DNA of 22,817 nucleotides from assembly GCA_019594235.1 (NCBI GenBank), contig JAFDTG010000009.1:1-22817 (forward strand). Direction: 5' to 3'. A program made the position numbers and the translations under genes. Source of the stretch: Candidatus Saliniplasma halalkaliphilum (lineage in GTDB: Archaea > Thermoplasmatota > Thermoplasmata > Halarchaeoplasmatales > Halarchaeoplasmataceae). Within the stretch, counting starts at the first letter, position 1. Each line of letters begins with the position of its first letter. Positions 14,343 to 21,913 of this stretch are shown here, one piece after another. Below the pieces are notes generated by a model, which worked only from the letters and a program-made list of their open reading frames with translations, made no database searches and had not been told where the DNA came from.

Positions 14343-14834
14343 TTAACCGAGTAATTCCTTTGCTTTATCCCTGTCTATATCTAGTGCTTCTAACATATAG
14401 TTGAGAGATTTTCTAAGTATGATATCTTCACCCTGGCCGGTCTGCTGGATGAGTTTCTCCATCATGACAGGGGCTTTAAACCTGTACCCTACTGCTAACT
14501 CCGATAGGTAATGAGGTTTGTTTTCAGGATCAAGCTCGGCGGCTTCTCGATAATGCTCTTCAGCCTTTTCGAATTTACCAACATCTATGCAGAAAGAGGC
14601 TACAGCTTGGTGATAAAACGGATTCTCTTCCAATTCGATAGCTTTTTCATAATCCGCTATGATATCCTCTGATTCTATTTCAGGGATACCTAATGCAGCC
14701 TCGGCTTTACCAAAATAGGCCCTCGCATTTTCATCTTTATCAAGAGCCTTTTTAAATCTCTTATGGGCCCCTTCGTAATCAAATTCATTTAGTAATCTTT
14801 CTCCCTGTTGGATCAATTGCTGTACTTCTGCCAT
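14343..14834 (-). CDS. TPR-repeat protein
   Basis: This 163-residue soluble protein is built almost wholly from tetratricopeptide repeats. About four repeats can be followed: LIQQGERLLNEFDYEGAHKRFKK, then NARAYFGKAEAALGI, then NPFYHQAVASFCIDVGKFEKAEEHY with the consensus G-x-F-x-x-A, then the segment around LSELAVGYRFK. TPRs act as protein-docking scaffolds; the partner is unknown. It is not related to the sensor TPRs at the window edges beyond the fold. It stands between TFS and the sugar-modifying acyltransferase, 50 bases from TFS, all on one strand. Confidence 0.85.
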   Translation of the reverse strand: MAEVQQLIQQGERLLNEFDYEGAHKRFKKALDKDENARAYFGKAEAALGIPEIESEDIIADYEKAIELEENPFYHQAVASFCIDVGKFEKAEEHYREAAELDPENKPHYLSELAVGYRFKAPVMMEKLIQQTGQGEDIILRKSLNYMLEALDIDRDKAKELLG

Positions 14835-14881
14835 GCTATCTGTTCAAGTCAAATAATAGGGCACCAAATAAATCTTTCTAA

Positions 14882-14896
14882 AAAAGGTTTATAACC
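14882..14896 (+). promoter_or_regulatory. BRE/TATA-like element, plus strand
   Basis: AAAAAGGTTTATAAC reads as a canonical archaeal BRE plus TATA. The same element occurs upstream of the class II aldolase (minus strand, 17573-17587), and the L7Ae promoter is close to it. The predicted start, near 14920, would give a transcript antisense to the acyltransferase gene. The TATA part GGTTTATAACC is nearly symmetrical, so it could instead serve the minus-strand TPR gene. Confidence 0.35.
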
Positions 14897-14918
14897 ATGT
14901 AACTATCACGGTGAGGGC

Positions 14919-15500
14919 TCATCTCTCTTTTGCAGGGTTTCCATAGATTAAAGAGTCATCCGGAACATCTTTTGTAACCACAGAACCTGCACCTATCATC
15001 GAATTTTTCCCGACTTTCACACCAGCTATGATCGTAGAGTTAGCACCGATTTTGGCTCCTTTTTCTATTACAACAGGTTGAATATTAGAATCCATCTTTT
15101 TATCATTGGTGATACATACGTTGGGCCCTATGAAGACATCATTTTTGATTTTAGTGCCTGTCGATAAATATACCCCGCTCTGCAGAGATACGTTTTCCCC
15201 AATATCACAGTCATTTTCGATTATAGAGCCGGAACCTATCAAACAGTGATCTCCTATTTTACATCCCTCTCGGATCAGTACATGGTGCCCCGTTCTAACA
15301 CCTTTACCGATTTTTACATCCGAATAGATCACGGTGAAGTCTCGGATGACGGATCCGGATCCGATCACGGTCTTTGCCAAACCTGTAAAATCTTTACTCT
15401 TTAAACAAGATATATTTTTTTTACCCGGATAACCCATTATTACATTTTCACCTATTATAACGTCATCTGGTAATTCCAAAGGTCCGAGTTTCTTGACCAT
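14919..15500 (-). CDS. hexapeptide-repeat acyltransferase, probable sugar N-acetyltransferase
   Basis: This 193-residue protein is a left-handed beta-helix acyltransferase. Many hexapeptide repeats are visible (VIGSGS, KIGDHC, LIGSGS, DIGENV, FIGPNV, KIGANS, MIGAGS), with the expected interruption ITNDKKMDS where the catalytic histidine loop or dimer loop usually lies, and the typical ending DVPDDSLIYGNPAKER. Members acetylate amino sugars attached to nucleotides (WbpD/WlbB, PglD) or antibiotics. I prefer the ATG at 15500, which is preceded by GTGAT with a four-base gap; ATG 15506 and GTG 15509 are in-frame alternatives. It is translationally linked to the upstream oxidoreductase, whose stop codon lies in that ribosome binding site. 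This pairing points to biosynthesis of an acetamido sugar, probably for surface glycan. An aminotransferase, needed between the two steps, is absent here. Confidence 0.88.
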   Translation of the reverse strand: MVKKLGPLELPDDVIIGENVIMGYPGKKNISCLKSKDFTGLAKTVIGSGSVIRDFTVIYSDVKIGKGVRTGHHVLIREGCKIGDHCLIGSGSIIENDCDIGENVSLQSGVYLSTGTKIKNDVFIGPNVCITNDKKMDSNIQPVVIEKGAKIGANSTIIAGVKVGKNSMIGAGSVVTKDVPDDSLIYGNPAKER

Positions 15501-15505
15501 GTTCA

Positions 15506-16483
15506 TCACAACTCAATTTTCTTTCTCTGCCTTAACGATTTTAAAGCAGCCTCCGCAACTTTCATACTATTCAATCCGTCTTCACCATTCACTAAAGGCT
15601 TTCGCCTTTCTTTGATAGAATCAATGAAATCTCGTAGTTCTCTTCTTAACGGTTCCTGTCTTTTAACTGAATATTTGCGTATATTATGTTCCAAAGGTAT
15701 ATCGAAAAGGTTGCTCACATCGTATTCCAATAATTGTGATGAACTTATCACCATTGTCTGGTCGATATAATCTATTTCGATGTACTCCTTAGAGCACGTG
15801 ATCCACAAGTTTCTGACTTTATGGGGTGTTAGCCAATTCACTTCGAGTAACCCGTCGATACCGTTTTCGAACTGGACCAAAATATTAGCGTGATCTTCGT
15901 GACCTGAACCGTTATTCGACGGTCCACCAGAGGTATAAACGGATGTAATCTCTCCTTGAGATAAGTATCTCATCACATCAAGGTCGTGAATAGCTAAATC
16001 CATTATCACACCCATATCCGAAACTCTAGCCGGAAACGAACTCACCCTTTTCGAGCTCATAGTGATGACATCTCCGACATTGCCGTCGTTGAGTAAAGTT
16101 TTAGCTGTTGAGATCACGGGATTGTGCCTTTCTATCATCCCCACTGCTAAAATTAGCTCTTCTTTCGAGGCTTTCTCTACAAGTTCCTTTGCTTTCGAAC
16201 TGTTCAAAGCTATCGGTTTTTCGACCAGTATATCAAATCCATGTTCCATAACTTTCATGGCTATTTCATTATGTGTGCTGGCAGGAGTCGCTACGGTTAC
16301 CCCGTCTAAATCAGATTTTAAAAAATCATTGATATCAGTAAAATAAGGTACATTAAATTTTTCACCGACCTCTTCAGCAAGCTTTCCATTAGAATCTAGT
16401 ACTGCTCCAAGTGAATTCATTCCGGATAAAACTCTTGCGTGATTCTGTCCCATCGAGCCTACGCCTATTACTCCTATGTTCAT
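15506..16483 (-). CDS. Gfo/Idh/MocA-family oxidoreductase
   Basis: This 325-residue NAD(P)-dependent sugar dehydrogenase has the Rossmann motif GVIGVGSMG (residues 4-12), the signature EKPIAL (from E88) and the catalytic histidine region MDLAIHDLDVM (H166). It most resembles WbpB/WlbA enzymes, which oxidise the 3-hydroxyl of a UDP-hexosaminuronic acid, but inositol dehydrogenase-like substrates cannot be excluded. It ends within the ribosome binding site of the acyltransferase gene, so the two are made together. In the bacterial pathway the order is oxidation, transamination and acetylation; the two end steps are present here. No classical Shine-Dalgarno precedes the ATG, and a TATA-like CTAGATATACC is about 20 bases upstream. 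Confidence 0.9.
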   Translation of the reverse strand: MNIGVIGVGSMGQNHARVLSGMNSLGAVLDSNGKLAEEVGEKFNVPYFTDINDFLKSDLDGVTVATPASTHNEIAMKVMEHGFDILVEKPIALNSSKAKELVEKASKEELILAVGMIERHNPVISTAKTLLNDGNVGDVITMSSKRVSSFPARVSDMGVIMDLAIHDLDVMRYLSQGEITSVYTSGGPSNNGSGHEDHANILVQFENGIDGLLEVNWLTPHKVRNLWITCSKEYIEIDYIDQTMVISSSQLLEYDVSNLFDIPLEHNIRKYSVKRQEPLRRELRDFIDSIKERRKPLVNGEDGLNSMKVAEAALKSLRQRKKIEL

Positions 16484-16525
16484 ATGATACGGTACGGTAT
16501 ATCTAGAGAATTATTAAAAACTTGT

Positions 16526-16954
16526 TCAATCTAAAATACCTTTTAGGTATTCTTCCAAATGGTCTATAGCTTTCTCCCTTTTAGCCGGATAACTTTCCAC
16601 CCTAGCCCGACACTTGATCGTGTTACTACCGTCAGAGAGTACGAAATTTTCCTGATAAGCCTGCTGTTTATCCAATCTAAAGAAGAAATTGCATTTTTTG
16701 TCCATCCTCCTCTCTAAAGAATTTAACAAAGTTTGGATCACCGTTGCTGGTAATTTACTAAAAACTAGGTCCATCTCCCTGTTCCTAGAGATCTTCCCCT
16801 CGATTATCTCGATTGGATTGCCGTAGTATCCCTCGGTTTCTTCCTTCTCCAACTCTATGTTCTCTCCGGCGATGTTAACGATAGCTTGGATGACTTTATC
16901 AGGATCTTCAGTGGCTTGACAGTATGCTTTGAACTCTATATAGTGGAAGGTCAC
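16526..16954 (-). CDS. RNA-binding protein of the COG1325 family
   Basis: This 142-residue protein belongs to a conserved archaeal family annotated as predicted RNA-binding or exosome-associated (COG1325). The hallmark start is HYIEFKAYCQATEDPDKVIQAI, and later segments (NPIEIIEGKI, FFRLDKQQAY, IKCRARVESYPAKREKAIDHL) match the family. The likely function is binding structured RNA; the precise role has not been settled. The start is GTG at 16954, which overlaps the stop of the aldolase (GTGA) and follows a strong AAGGAGGAG sequence, so it is translated together with the aldolase. That pairing is probably incidental. Confidence 0.85.
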   Translation of the reverse strand: MTFHYIEFKAYCQATEDPDKVIQAIVNIAGENIELEKEETEGYYGNPIEIIEGKISRNREMDLVFSKLPATVIQTLLNSLERRMDKKCNFFFRLDKQQAYQENFVLSDGSNTIKCRARVESYPAKREKAIDHLEEYLKGILD

Positions 16955-17541
16955 CAGATCTCCTCCTTGACCGTGTCCCCACCTAAGTTCTCGACCAGGT
17001 AGATGATCTTACATATACTCTCCACAACCGTTATCCAGTTGTAAGCTTCTTCTAGATTCTCGCCGTGTGCGAAAGTCCCGTGACCTTTAACGATGGCAGC
17101 ATTATAGTTCTGTAATATATCTGGAAGCTTTTCCGCCACCTCTTCCGATCCTATCGATTCTTCTACATCAAGTATAGGAACCCTCTTCAGATGGTATCGT
17201 CCTTCATCGTCTATAGGTATGATGTCATCCCTTGTTATGGAAAGTGCGATGGCGTAGGGTGTATGGGCGTGAACTATGGCTAGTGCCGATGTGTTTTTGT
17301 AAATCGCTCGATGAACTCCTATCTCCGTAGAAGCGATGATGACTCCAGAGTCGTCCTCCTCTAAACCGGTTTCCACGATATCTTCTTCATGAAGATCACC
17401 CATCATAGCCCCTCTTCTTTTGATGAAGATACGATTACCTCTTTTAACACTCATGTTCCCACTGTGGGACGATAGATTAAGTCCCCTGTTTTCCAGGAAT
17501 TCCCCGTACTTTTTCATCTCTTCTAGGATTTTTCGATCCAT
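16951..17541 (-). CDS. class II aldolase (L-fuculose-phosphate aldolase type)
   Basis: From ATG 17541 the protein has 196 residues; an upstream in-frame GTG at 17565 would add 8. The family is FucA/AraD. Zinc ligands H91 and H93 (HAHTP) and H154 (GHGTFAHG) are present, and the catalytic acid/base E73 (STEIG) is at the same position as in E. coli FucA. Glycine- and serine-rich phosphate loops SGNMS and RRGAMMG are also visible. The reaction is reversible cleavage of a sugar phosphate into dihydroxyacetone phosphate and an aldehyde; the specific sugar is unknown. A BRE/TATA motif at 17573-17587 (minus strand) fits transcription starting near 17550. It leads the two-gene operon with COG1325. Confidence 0.9.
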   Translation of the reverse strand: MDRKILEEMKKYGEFLENRGLNLSSHSGNMSVKRGNRIFIKRRGAMMGDLHEEDIVETGLEEDDSGVIIASTEIGVHRAIYKNTSALAIVHAHTPYAIALSITRDDIIPIDDEGRYHLKRVPILDVEESIGSEEVAEKLPDILQNYNAAIVKGHGTFAHGENLEEAYNWITVVESICKIIYLVENLGGDTVKEEIW

Positions 17542-17572
17542 GTGATTACCTTCGATAAAACACACTCTCAGG

Positions 17573-17587
17573 TATAAACCTTTTTTG
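17573..17587 (-). promoter_or_regulatory. BRE/TATA promoter of the class II aldolase operon
   Basis: On the minus strand CAAAAAAGGTTTATA is a canonical BRE plus TATA. Its TATA centre lies about 35 bases before ATG 17541, so the leader would be about 9-10 bases. The element also sits just beyond the 3' end of the PEBP gene, whose T-rich terminator overlaps its left side. Confidence 0.6.
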
Positions 17588-17615
17588 AATAATAATGTAA
17601 AAAAGAAAAGGAGTT

Positions 17616-18074
17616 TTAGATCGGTTGGAACGTTCCTGTAAACTTGGTCTTATCGATGATATGCCCCATCATGGTTTTCTCTAAGTCCTTCTTGGTCGAG
17701 CTGGATGGAATGTCCAGCGTTGTATCCAGTGCATACAATTTAAAATTGTAGGTATGTTTTGCATCTGGTGGATTCGGTCCTCCGTATCCTTTTTCTCCAT
17801 AATCGTTTTTACCCTCGGTCGCCTCTTTTGGGACATGATCTTCTTCTATGACTGTAGTTTCCGGATCTATATTCCAGATCACCCAGTGGTCCCATACTTT
17901 ACCGGCGGGTTTCATCGCATCCGGGTCATCCATGACCAAGGCTAGGGATTCTGCACTATCCGGAACACCTCGTATCTTTAAAGGTGGGTTGATATTTTCT
18001 CTCTTGTACCCATACTTCTCAGGTATCGCTTCTCCATCTGGAAATTTAGGACTTGTCAATTTCAAATCTGCCAT
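17616..18074 (-). CDS. PEBP family protein (YbhB/YbcL, Raf kinase inhibitor-like)
   Basis: This 152-residue protein belongs to the phosphatidylethanolamine-binding protein fold. It has the family's two signatures: LALVMDDPDAMKP with the DPD ligand-binding loop, then DHWVIWNI, and YGGPNPPDAKHTYNFKLYAL later. Full length is normal for prokaryotic members (about 150-160). Bacterial and archaeal members bind small anionic ligands, but their roles are poorly defined. I place the start at ATG 18074, since GTGAT with a four-base gap and an earlier GGAG lie directly upstream; an extension to 18098 is not needed. No signal peptide is present, so it is cytosolic. It is divergent from RNase HI across a 117-base region. 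Confidence 0.92.
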   Translation of the reverse strand: MADLKLTSPKFPDGEAIPEKYGYKRENINPPLKIRGVPDSAESLALVMDDPDAMKPAGKVWDHWVIWNIDPETTVIEEDHVPKEATEGKNDYGEKGYGGPNPPDAKHTYNFKLYALDTTLDIPSSSTKKDLEKTMMGHIIDKTKFTGTFQPI

Positions 18075-18191
18075 GTATATCACATCTCCTTTTTGCATCT
18101 TAATAACGTAATCTATGATTAAAAAGGTTTTGTTTTCTAAAGGTTCCCATTAAGCTTAAAGGTAAAGGCTTTATGACAGTTCAAGGATGTA

Positions 18192-18806
18192 ATGATGATG
18201 TCGAGAACTCAGAAGAAAAACAAAGAACTGGTGATACATACTGATGGAGCCTGCAGTGGAAAGAACCCGGGAGGAGTGGCTGCATACGGTTATCTTATCG
18301 AAAGAAAAGATAGGACCGTTAGAGAAGACTATGGAGTACTGAAAACTGGAGAAGGTGCTACCAACAATTTTGCAGAGTATATGGCGCCTATAAAGGCGTT
18401 CAAATGGTTAAAATCATCCGAAGAGCGTTTTGAAGATATCGATAAGATCACCTTGATGTCCGATTCTCAATTACTGGTAAATCAAATAAACGGTGACTGG
18501 TCAGTTAAATCCAGTAACATTGTTGACCTTTACGAACAGCTAAAGACACTGATCAACGAATTTGAGAACAAATCTATATCTGTGGAGTTCACACATATCA
18601 TGAGGGAAAAGAATGGACGTGCCGATGGTCTGGCACAAACCGCCATAAAAGATCATAGGACTCTACAGAAAATCAAGAAAAAAGACGAAAGAAAAGTCTG
18701 CCCAGAATGTGGGAGTGAGATGGTCCTCCGAGAAGGGAAATATGGTAAATTTTACGGATGCACGAATTATCCCGAGTGTAAGCAAACCGAAGACCATAAA
18801 GAATGA
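18192..18806 (+). CDS. rnhA: ribonuclease HI with C-terminal topoisomerase-type zinc ribbon
   Basis: This 204-residue protein removes RNA from RNA-DNA hybrids. The type 1 RNase H domain (about 12-152) has catalytic residues D18 (HTDGACSGKNPGG), E62 (NNFAEY), D91 (MSDSQ) and D145 (NGRADGLA), which are all intact. A basic linker (DHRTLQKIKKKDERK) leads to a zinc ribbon with C170-x2-C173 and C190-x5-C196, like the C4 zinc fingers at topoisomerase I C-termini (GKYGKFYGCTNYPECK). The ribbon probably improves binding to nucleic acid. Three ATG codons in a row (18192, 18195, 18198) leave the start uncertain by two residues; AAGGA just upstream is the only Shine-Dalgarno candidate. The fusion is uncommon to my knowledge. 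Confidence 0.93.
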   Translation: MMMSRTQKKNKELVIHTDGACSGKNPGGVAAYGYLIERKDRTVREDYGVLKTGEGATNNFAEYMAPIKAFKWLKSSEERFEDIDKITLMSDSQLLVNQINGDWSVKSSNIVDLYEQLKTLINEFENKSISVEFTHIMREKNGRADGLAQTAIKDHRTLQKIKKKDERKVCPECGSEMVLREGKYGKFYGCTNYPECKQTEDHKE

Positions 18807-18872
18807 CCCTCCTGACCACAATGCTTTTAATAATTTGTTTGATATCGACTTCTATAAACTGACGGTGTAAGC

Positions 18873-19391
18873 ATGGACGATCCGGATTATGAAGATGACC
18901 TGAAAAAAGAGAAGAAACGCAGGAAACGCAAGATGTACGGGAAACTAACTGGAATTGTAGTGATGAGTATATTCATCTTGGTCGTTTCAATTTACGAAGC
19001 CCGGTTTTATTACCTGTTGTTCTACTACATAGCTGGTTTTGGTTACATCTTTTTTCTAGGTTATCGACTTATGAAAGAAATCGGAGAGTTACGTTCGCTG
19101 ATGGACGATATGATTATCGAAGGAGATTATATACTCAAATATAATGCAAAAATATCCTCTGAGATAACTAGAATACACATAGATGATGTGGAAAAGGTGT
19201 ACTACAACATCGAGGAACTCCCTAGAACTTTATATGTAGTTCACAGAGAAAACGGAGATTTAAAGGCGGAACATTTCTACAAAACCAGGATGAAAGATAA
19301 AGAAAGGTTCATAGATTTAGTAGATAGTAAGAACTTACTCATCGAAGAACCTATCTCATTTGAAACTCTTAGAGATATGATCGAATCTTAA
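18873..19391 (+). CDS. hypothetical two-TM membrane protein
   Basis: This 172-residue protein has an acidic N-terminus (MDDPDYEDD), a strongly basic stretch (KKEKKRRKRK), then two adjacent membrane segments, about 24-44 and 46-66, with a short aromatic-rich hairpin between them. A soluble cytosolic domain follows (about 70-172), with strands such as GDYILKYN, VEKVYYNIE and TLYVVHRENG, which may be a small pleckstrin-homology-like or beta-rich domain. I do not recognise a family. The ATG is preceded by GACGGTGTAAG, a fair ribosome binding site. It follows RNase HI by 66 bases on the same strand and converges with AOR. Confidence 0.75.
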   Translation: MDDPDYEDDLKKEKKRRKRKMYGKLTGIVVMSIFILVVSIYEARFYYLLFYYIAGFGYIFFLGYRLMKEIGELRSLMDDMIIEGDYILKYNAKISSEITRIHIDDVEKVYYNIEELPRTLYVVHRENGDLKAEHFYKTRMKDKERFIDLVDSKNLLIEEPISFETLRDMIES

Positions 19392-19397
19392 ACGAAT

Positions 19398-21146
19398 TCA
19401 AACCATGAAACCTAAGTTTAATTTTTCTAGTTTCTTTTCAGTAGGTCTCCCTTCTCTATCCCAGCCCATGGCTTCGTAATAATCGTCAAGCATTTTTTCC
19501 ATATCGAACACGTTCCCGGAACTAGCTCCCTTAATAAGCGGTTCGTTGAACCGTTCAGGTAACCGATCATCGCCCCTAGAAAAACCGTTGGAAACGTTGA
19601 ACATCCTTTCTAAATTGTAGATCCTCTCCCCGATTTTATGCAGTTCTCCGACGGTATAATCTACACCGGTTACAGCTTCCAAAAACCTGGAGTAATATTC
19701 TTCACTTAAAGCGAAGGAACTGAACTTACAGACTATGAGTGAATCCAGGTAAGCGTTCCTTTCCTGAGATCGCTTTACAACTTCTGCCTTCCCGCTGGTG
19801 TTGAACCTGTCGAACAACTTTGGAACTCCAAAGATCTCTTCCCCTATCATGTATCCACGAAGATGACATCCACCTCTGTTAGAAGTGGCAAAGGATAAAG
19901 CCTGTCCAGCGGCACCACGTGGATCGTAAGCAGGCAGTTCCATACCTTTAACTGACATGGAGTAATCACAGTTGTATCTCTCACACAACCTTTTAGATCC
20001 TTCTGCTAATTCATCTCCAGCTTCCTCACGGTAAGCGATCACCTTTATCAATTCGGTTACATCACTTCCAAAACCATCTGTTTCATCCCACACTCCTTTC
20101 TCGAACATCTCCATAGCACTGGCGATGGTACCACCTGTGGTAATAGTATCGAGACCCAGTTCATTACACAGATAATTAGCTTCGGTGGTCTTTTTCAGAT
20201 CAAATATCCCTAGATTGGCACCGAGTGCCCAAACGCTTTCATACTCTGGTCCTTTTCCTTTCATCTTGTCAGTCTTAGTTTTCAAACCGCATCTAATGGG
20301 ACATGCGTGACAGCGGTAATGACCCTCGACTATCTCATCTTTCATCGTTTCCCCGGATAGATTATCGACTCTTTCATCTTTAACCCTCTGGAAGTTTTCA
20401 AGGGGGAACATACCGAGCCAGTCTAAAAGATTTACAAGTATCGGAGTGCCGAACTTTCTCAAACCTCTGGAAGTCACTGGAGACGATTCTATTTTAGAAA
20501 TTGCCTTTTTCAGATAATTCTTTAACAGTTCCTGATCATCGATTTCTACTTTCTTATCTCCTTTGACCGATAATCCTTTCAAATTCTTAGAACCCATCAC
20601 GGCACCTACACCGCCTCTTCCGAAAACACGGTCATCATCAGTGACCACATTGGCAAAACGAACTAAATTTTCACCTGCTGGACCGATAACTGCGCTAGCT
20701 CCATTTAAAGAATCTAAAGCCTCACTTACGGTCTTACCCCAAAGGTCAGTTTCTTCTACGGTAACTACACCATTATCGACCTTCAATACAACCGGAACTT
20801 CAGATTTTCCTTTCAAAACGAGTGCATCGATACCTGCTGAAGAAAAATGTTTACCAAAAAATCCTCCTACGTTAGAATCTAGTATAGTACCTGTAAGGGG
20901 TGAGATGGTTGAAACGGAAAACCTACCACTGGTAGGAACCATTGTTCCTGTTAAAGGTCCTCTAGTAAACACCAATACGTTTTCATCTAGTGGATCTTTA
21001 GTAGATTTGATCTCTTCGTATAGTAATCTACCGCCCAATCCTCTTCCACCTATATAGTCTACGAGTATATCTTTGTCGATCTCCTCAAACTGTACTTTAC
21101 GATCACCTAGATCAACCTTGGCTAACTTTCTCCACCAGCCTTTCAT
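19398..21146 (-). CDS. aor: tungsten-type aldehyde ferredoxin oxidoreductase
   Basis: This 582-residue protein oxidises aldehydes to carboxylic acids with ferredoxin as acceptor, using a bis-pyranopterin tungsten cofactor and one [4Fe-4S] cluster. Cluster ligands are C279, C282 and C286 (CHACPIRC), with the fourth ligand at C473 (DSLIVC), positioned like C494 of Pyrococcus AOR. Typical regions include GGRGLGGRLLY (34-43), VFTRGPLTGTMVPTSGRF (59-76) and SVWALGANLGIFDL (304-317), and length is as expected. The subtype (AOR, FOR, GOR or WOR) cannot be told from sequence alone. It stands alone and has no adjacent ferredoxin or tungsten transporter; the ABC operon at 2668-6299 is of FecCD type, not a tungstate type. 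It is convergent with the two-TM gene and divergent from L7Ae. Confidence 0.95.
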   Translation of the reverse strand: MKGWWRKLAKVDLGDRKVQFEEIDKDILVDYIGGRGLGGRLLYEEIKSTKDPLDENVLVFTRGPLTGTMVPTSGRFSVSTISPLTGTILDSNVGGFFGKHFSSAGIDALVLKGKSEVPVVLKVDNGVVTVEETDLWGKTVSEALDSLNGASAVIGPAGENLVRFANVVTDDDRVFGRGGVGAVMGSKNLKGLSVKGDKKVEIDDQELLKNYLKKAISKIESSPVTSRGLRKFGTPILVNLLDWLGMFPLENFQRVKDERVDNLSGETMKDEIVEGHYRCHACPIRCGLKTKTDKMKGKGPEYESVWALGANLGIFDLKKTTEANYLCNELGLDTITTGGTIASAMEMFEKGVWDETDGFGSDVTELIKVIAYREEAGDELAEGSKRLCERYNCDYSMSVKGMELPAYDPRGAAGQALSFATSNRGGCHLRGYMIGEEIFGVPKLFDRFNTSGKAEVVKRSQERNAYLDSLIVCKFSSFALSEEYYSRFLEAVTGVDYTVGELHKIGERIYNLERMFNVSNGFSRGDDRLPERFNEPLIKGASSGNVFDMEKMLDDYYEAMGWDREGRPTEKKLEKLNLGFMV

Positions 21147-21212
21147 GGGTTCAGATAGTTTTAATTACTTTAATCTTTATGGATGAACAAGTAAGTCCAA
21201 AAAGAGTGGAAA

Positions 21213-21227
21213 AAGGTTTTTATATTA
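21213..21227 (+). promoter_or_regulatory. promoter of the L7Ae-S28e-L24e-ndk operon
   Basis: AAGGTTTTTATATTA, with an A run just before, is a BRE plus TATA of the kind used by strongly expressed archaeal genes. With the usual spacing, transcription would start near 21248-21252, giving a leader of roughly 55-60 bases before the L7Ae ATG. Confidence 0.6.
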
Positions 21228-21270
21228 TACCCTCTGTAAAGGGCTTACCCCATTGGTAATATACCGATGA

Positions 21271-21294
21271 TTTATGAGGACGATATGTCCGAAA
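21271..21294 (+). promoter_or_regulatory. kink-turn-like hairpin in the L7Ae mRNA leader
   Basis: A hairpin GGAC-GATAT-GTCC (21278-21290) is flanked by TGA on the 5' side (21275-21277) and GA on the 3' side (21291-21292). That makes tandem sheared G-A pairs (G21276 with A21292, A21277 with G21291) after a three-base bulge TAT with U at its third position, as in a kink-turn. The other helix is short, with only T21271/T21272 and A21293/A21294 able to pair. The GAGGTG ribosome binding site begins one base later. L7Ae is a kink-turn-binding protein, so this may be an autoregulatory site. Confidence 0.45.
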
Positions 21295-21306
21295 GAGGTG
21301 TTAATA

Positions 21307-21672
21307 ATGGCAAAAATGTATGTAAATTTCGAAATGTCTGAAGAGTTGATCGATAAAAGTTATGAAGCAGTAGAGATAGCAAGGGATACCGGAGAGGTTA
21401 GAAAGGGAACTAACGAGGTAACCAAGGTTGTTGAACGCGGTGATGCAAAATTTGTAGTCATGGCAGAAGATGTAAACCCTCCGGAGATTTTAGCTCATAT
21501 GCCTTTACTCTGTGAAGAAAGAGGAGTTCCTTATGCTTACGTTCCAAGCAAACAAGAACTCGGAGCTGCTTCCGGTATTGATTCTTATTCCGCATCTGTA
21601 GCTATTACCGATCCAGGAAAGGCGGAACAGATGATAGAAAACCTTAAAAATTCGATTGAAGAATTGAAGTAA
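21307..21672 (+). CDS. rpl7ae: ribosomal protein L7Ae
   Basis: L7Ae binds kink-turns in 23S rRNA, box C/D and H/ACA guide RNAs, and RNase P RNA. The 121-residue protein from ATG 21307 contains the family core: [46 protein letters not shown], with the RNA-contacting K/E/R residues, and a typical end LKNSIEELK. An in-frame ATG at 21274 would add 11 residues ([11 protein letters not shown]), but GAGGTG at 21295-21300 fits ATG 21307. It opens the classic block L7Ae-S28e-L24e-Ndk, with 27 bases before S28e. Its own leader may bind it. Confidence 0.97.
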   Translation: MAKMYVNFEMSEELIDKSYEAVEIARDTGEVRKGTNEVTKVVERGDAKFVVMAEDVNPPEILAHMPLLCEERGVPYAYVPSKQELGAASGIDSYSASVAITDPGKAEQMIENLKNSIEELK

Positions 21673-21699
21673 TAAAAATAACATAAAGAGGAGTTTCAA

Positions 21700-21912
21700 A
21701 TGGCAGAATATGAAGGTACGCCGGGTGAAGTTGTCGAAATCGTAGGTAGGACCGGGATGACCGGAGAGGCTACCCAGGTTAAAGTCAGAGTCCTTGAAGG
21801 AAGAGACGAGGGTAGAATCATCACTCGGAATGTAATGGGACCTGTTCAGAAAGGCGACAAGCTGATGCTTAGGGAGACTGCTAGAGAAGCAAAAAGCATA
21901 GGAGTTAGATAG
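21700..21912 (+). CDS. rps28e: ribosomal protein S28e
   Basis: This 70-residue small-subunit protein has the expected OB-fold-like sequence: [25 protein letters not shown], then [19 protein letters not shown] and LRETAREAK at the C-terminus. It lies near the 3' end of 16S rRNA at the mRNA exit side. AGAGGAG precedes the ATG. L24e begins two bases after its stop, so translation is probably coupled. Confidence 0.98.
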   Translation: MAEYEGTPGEVVEIVGRTGMTGEATQVKVRVLEGRDEGRIITRNVMGPVQKGDKLMLRETAREAKSIGVR

Positions 21913-21913
21913 C

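Noticed and set aside
20563..21057. Plus-strand open frame of 164 codons opposite aor
   Set aside because: Proline/serine-rich antisense of a well-conserved enzyme with no start context or motif.
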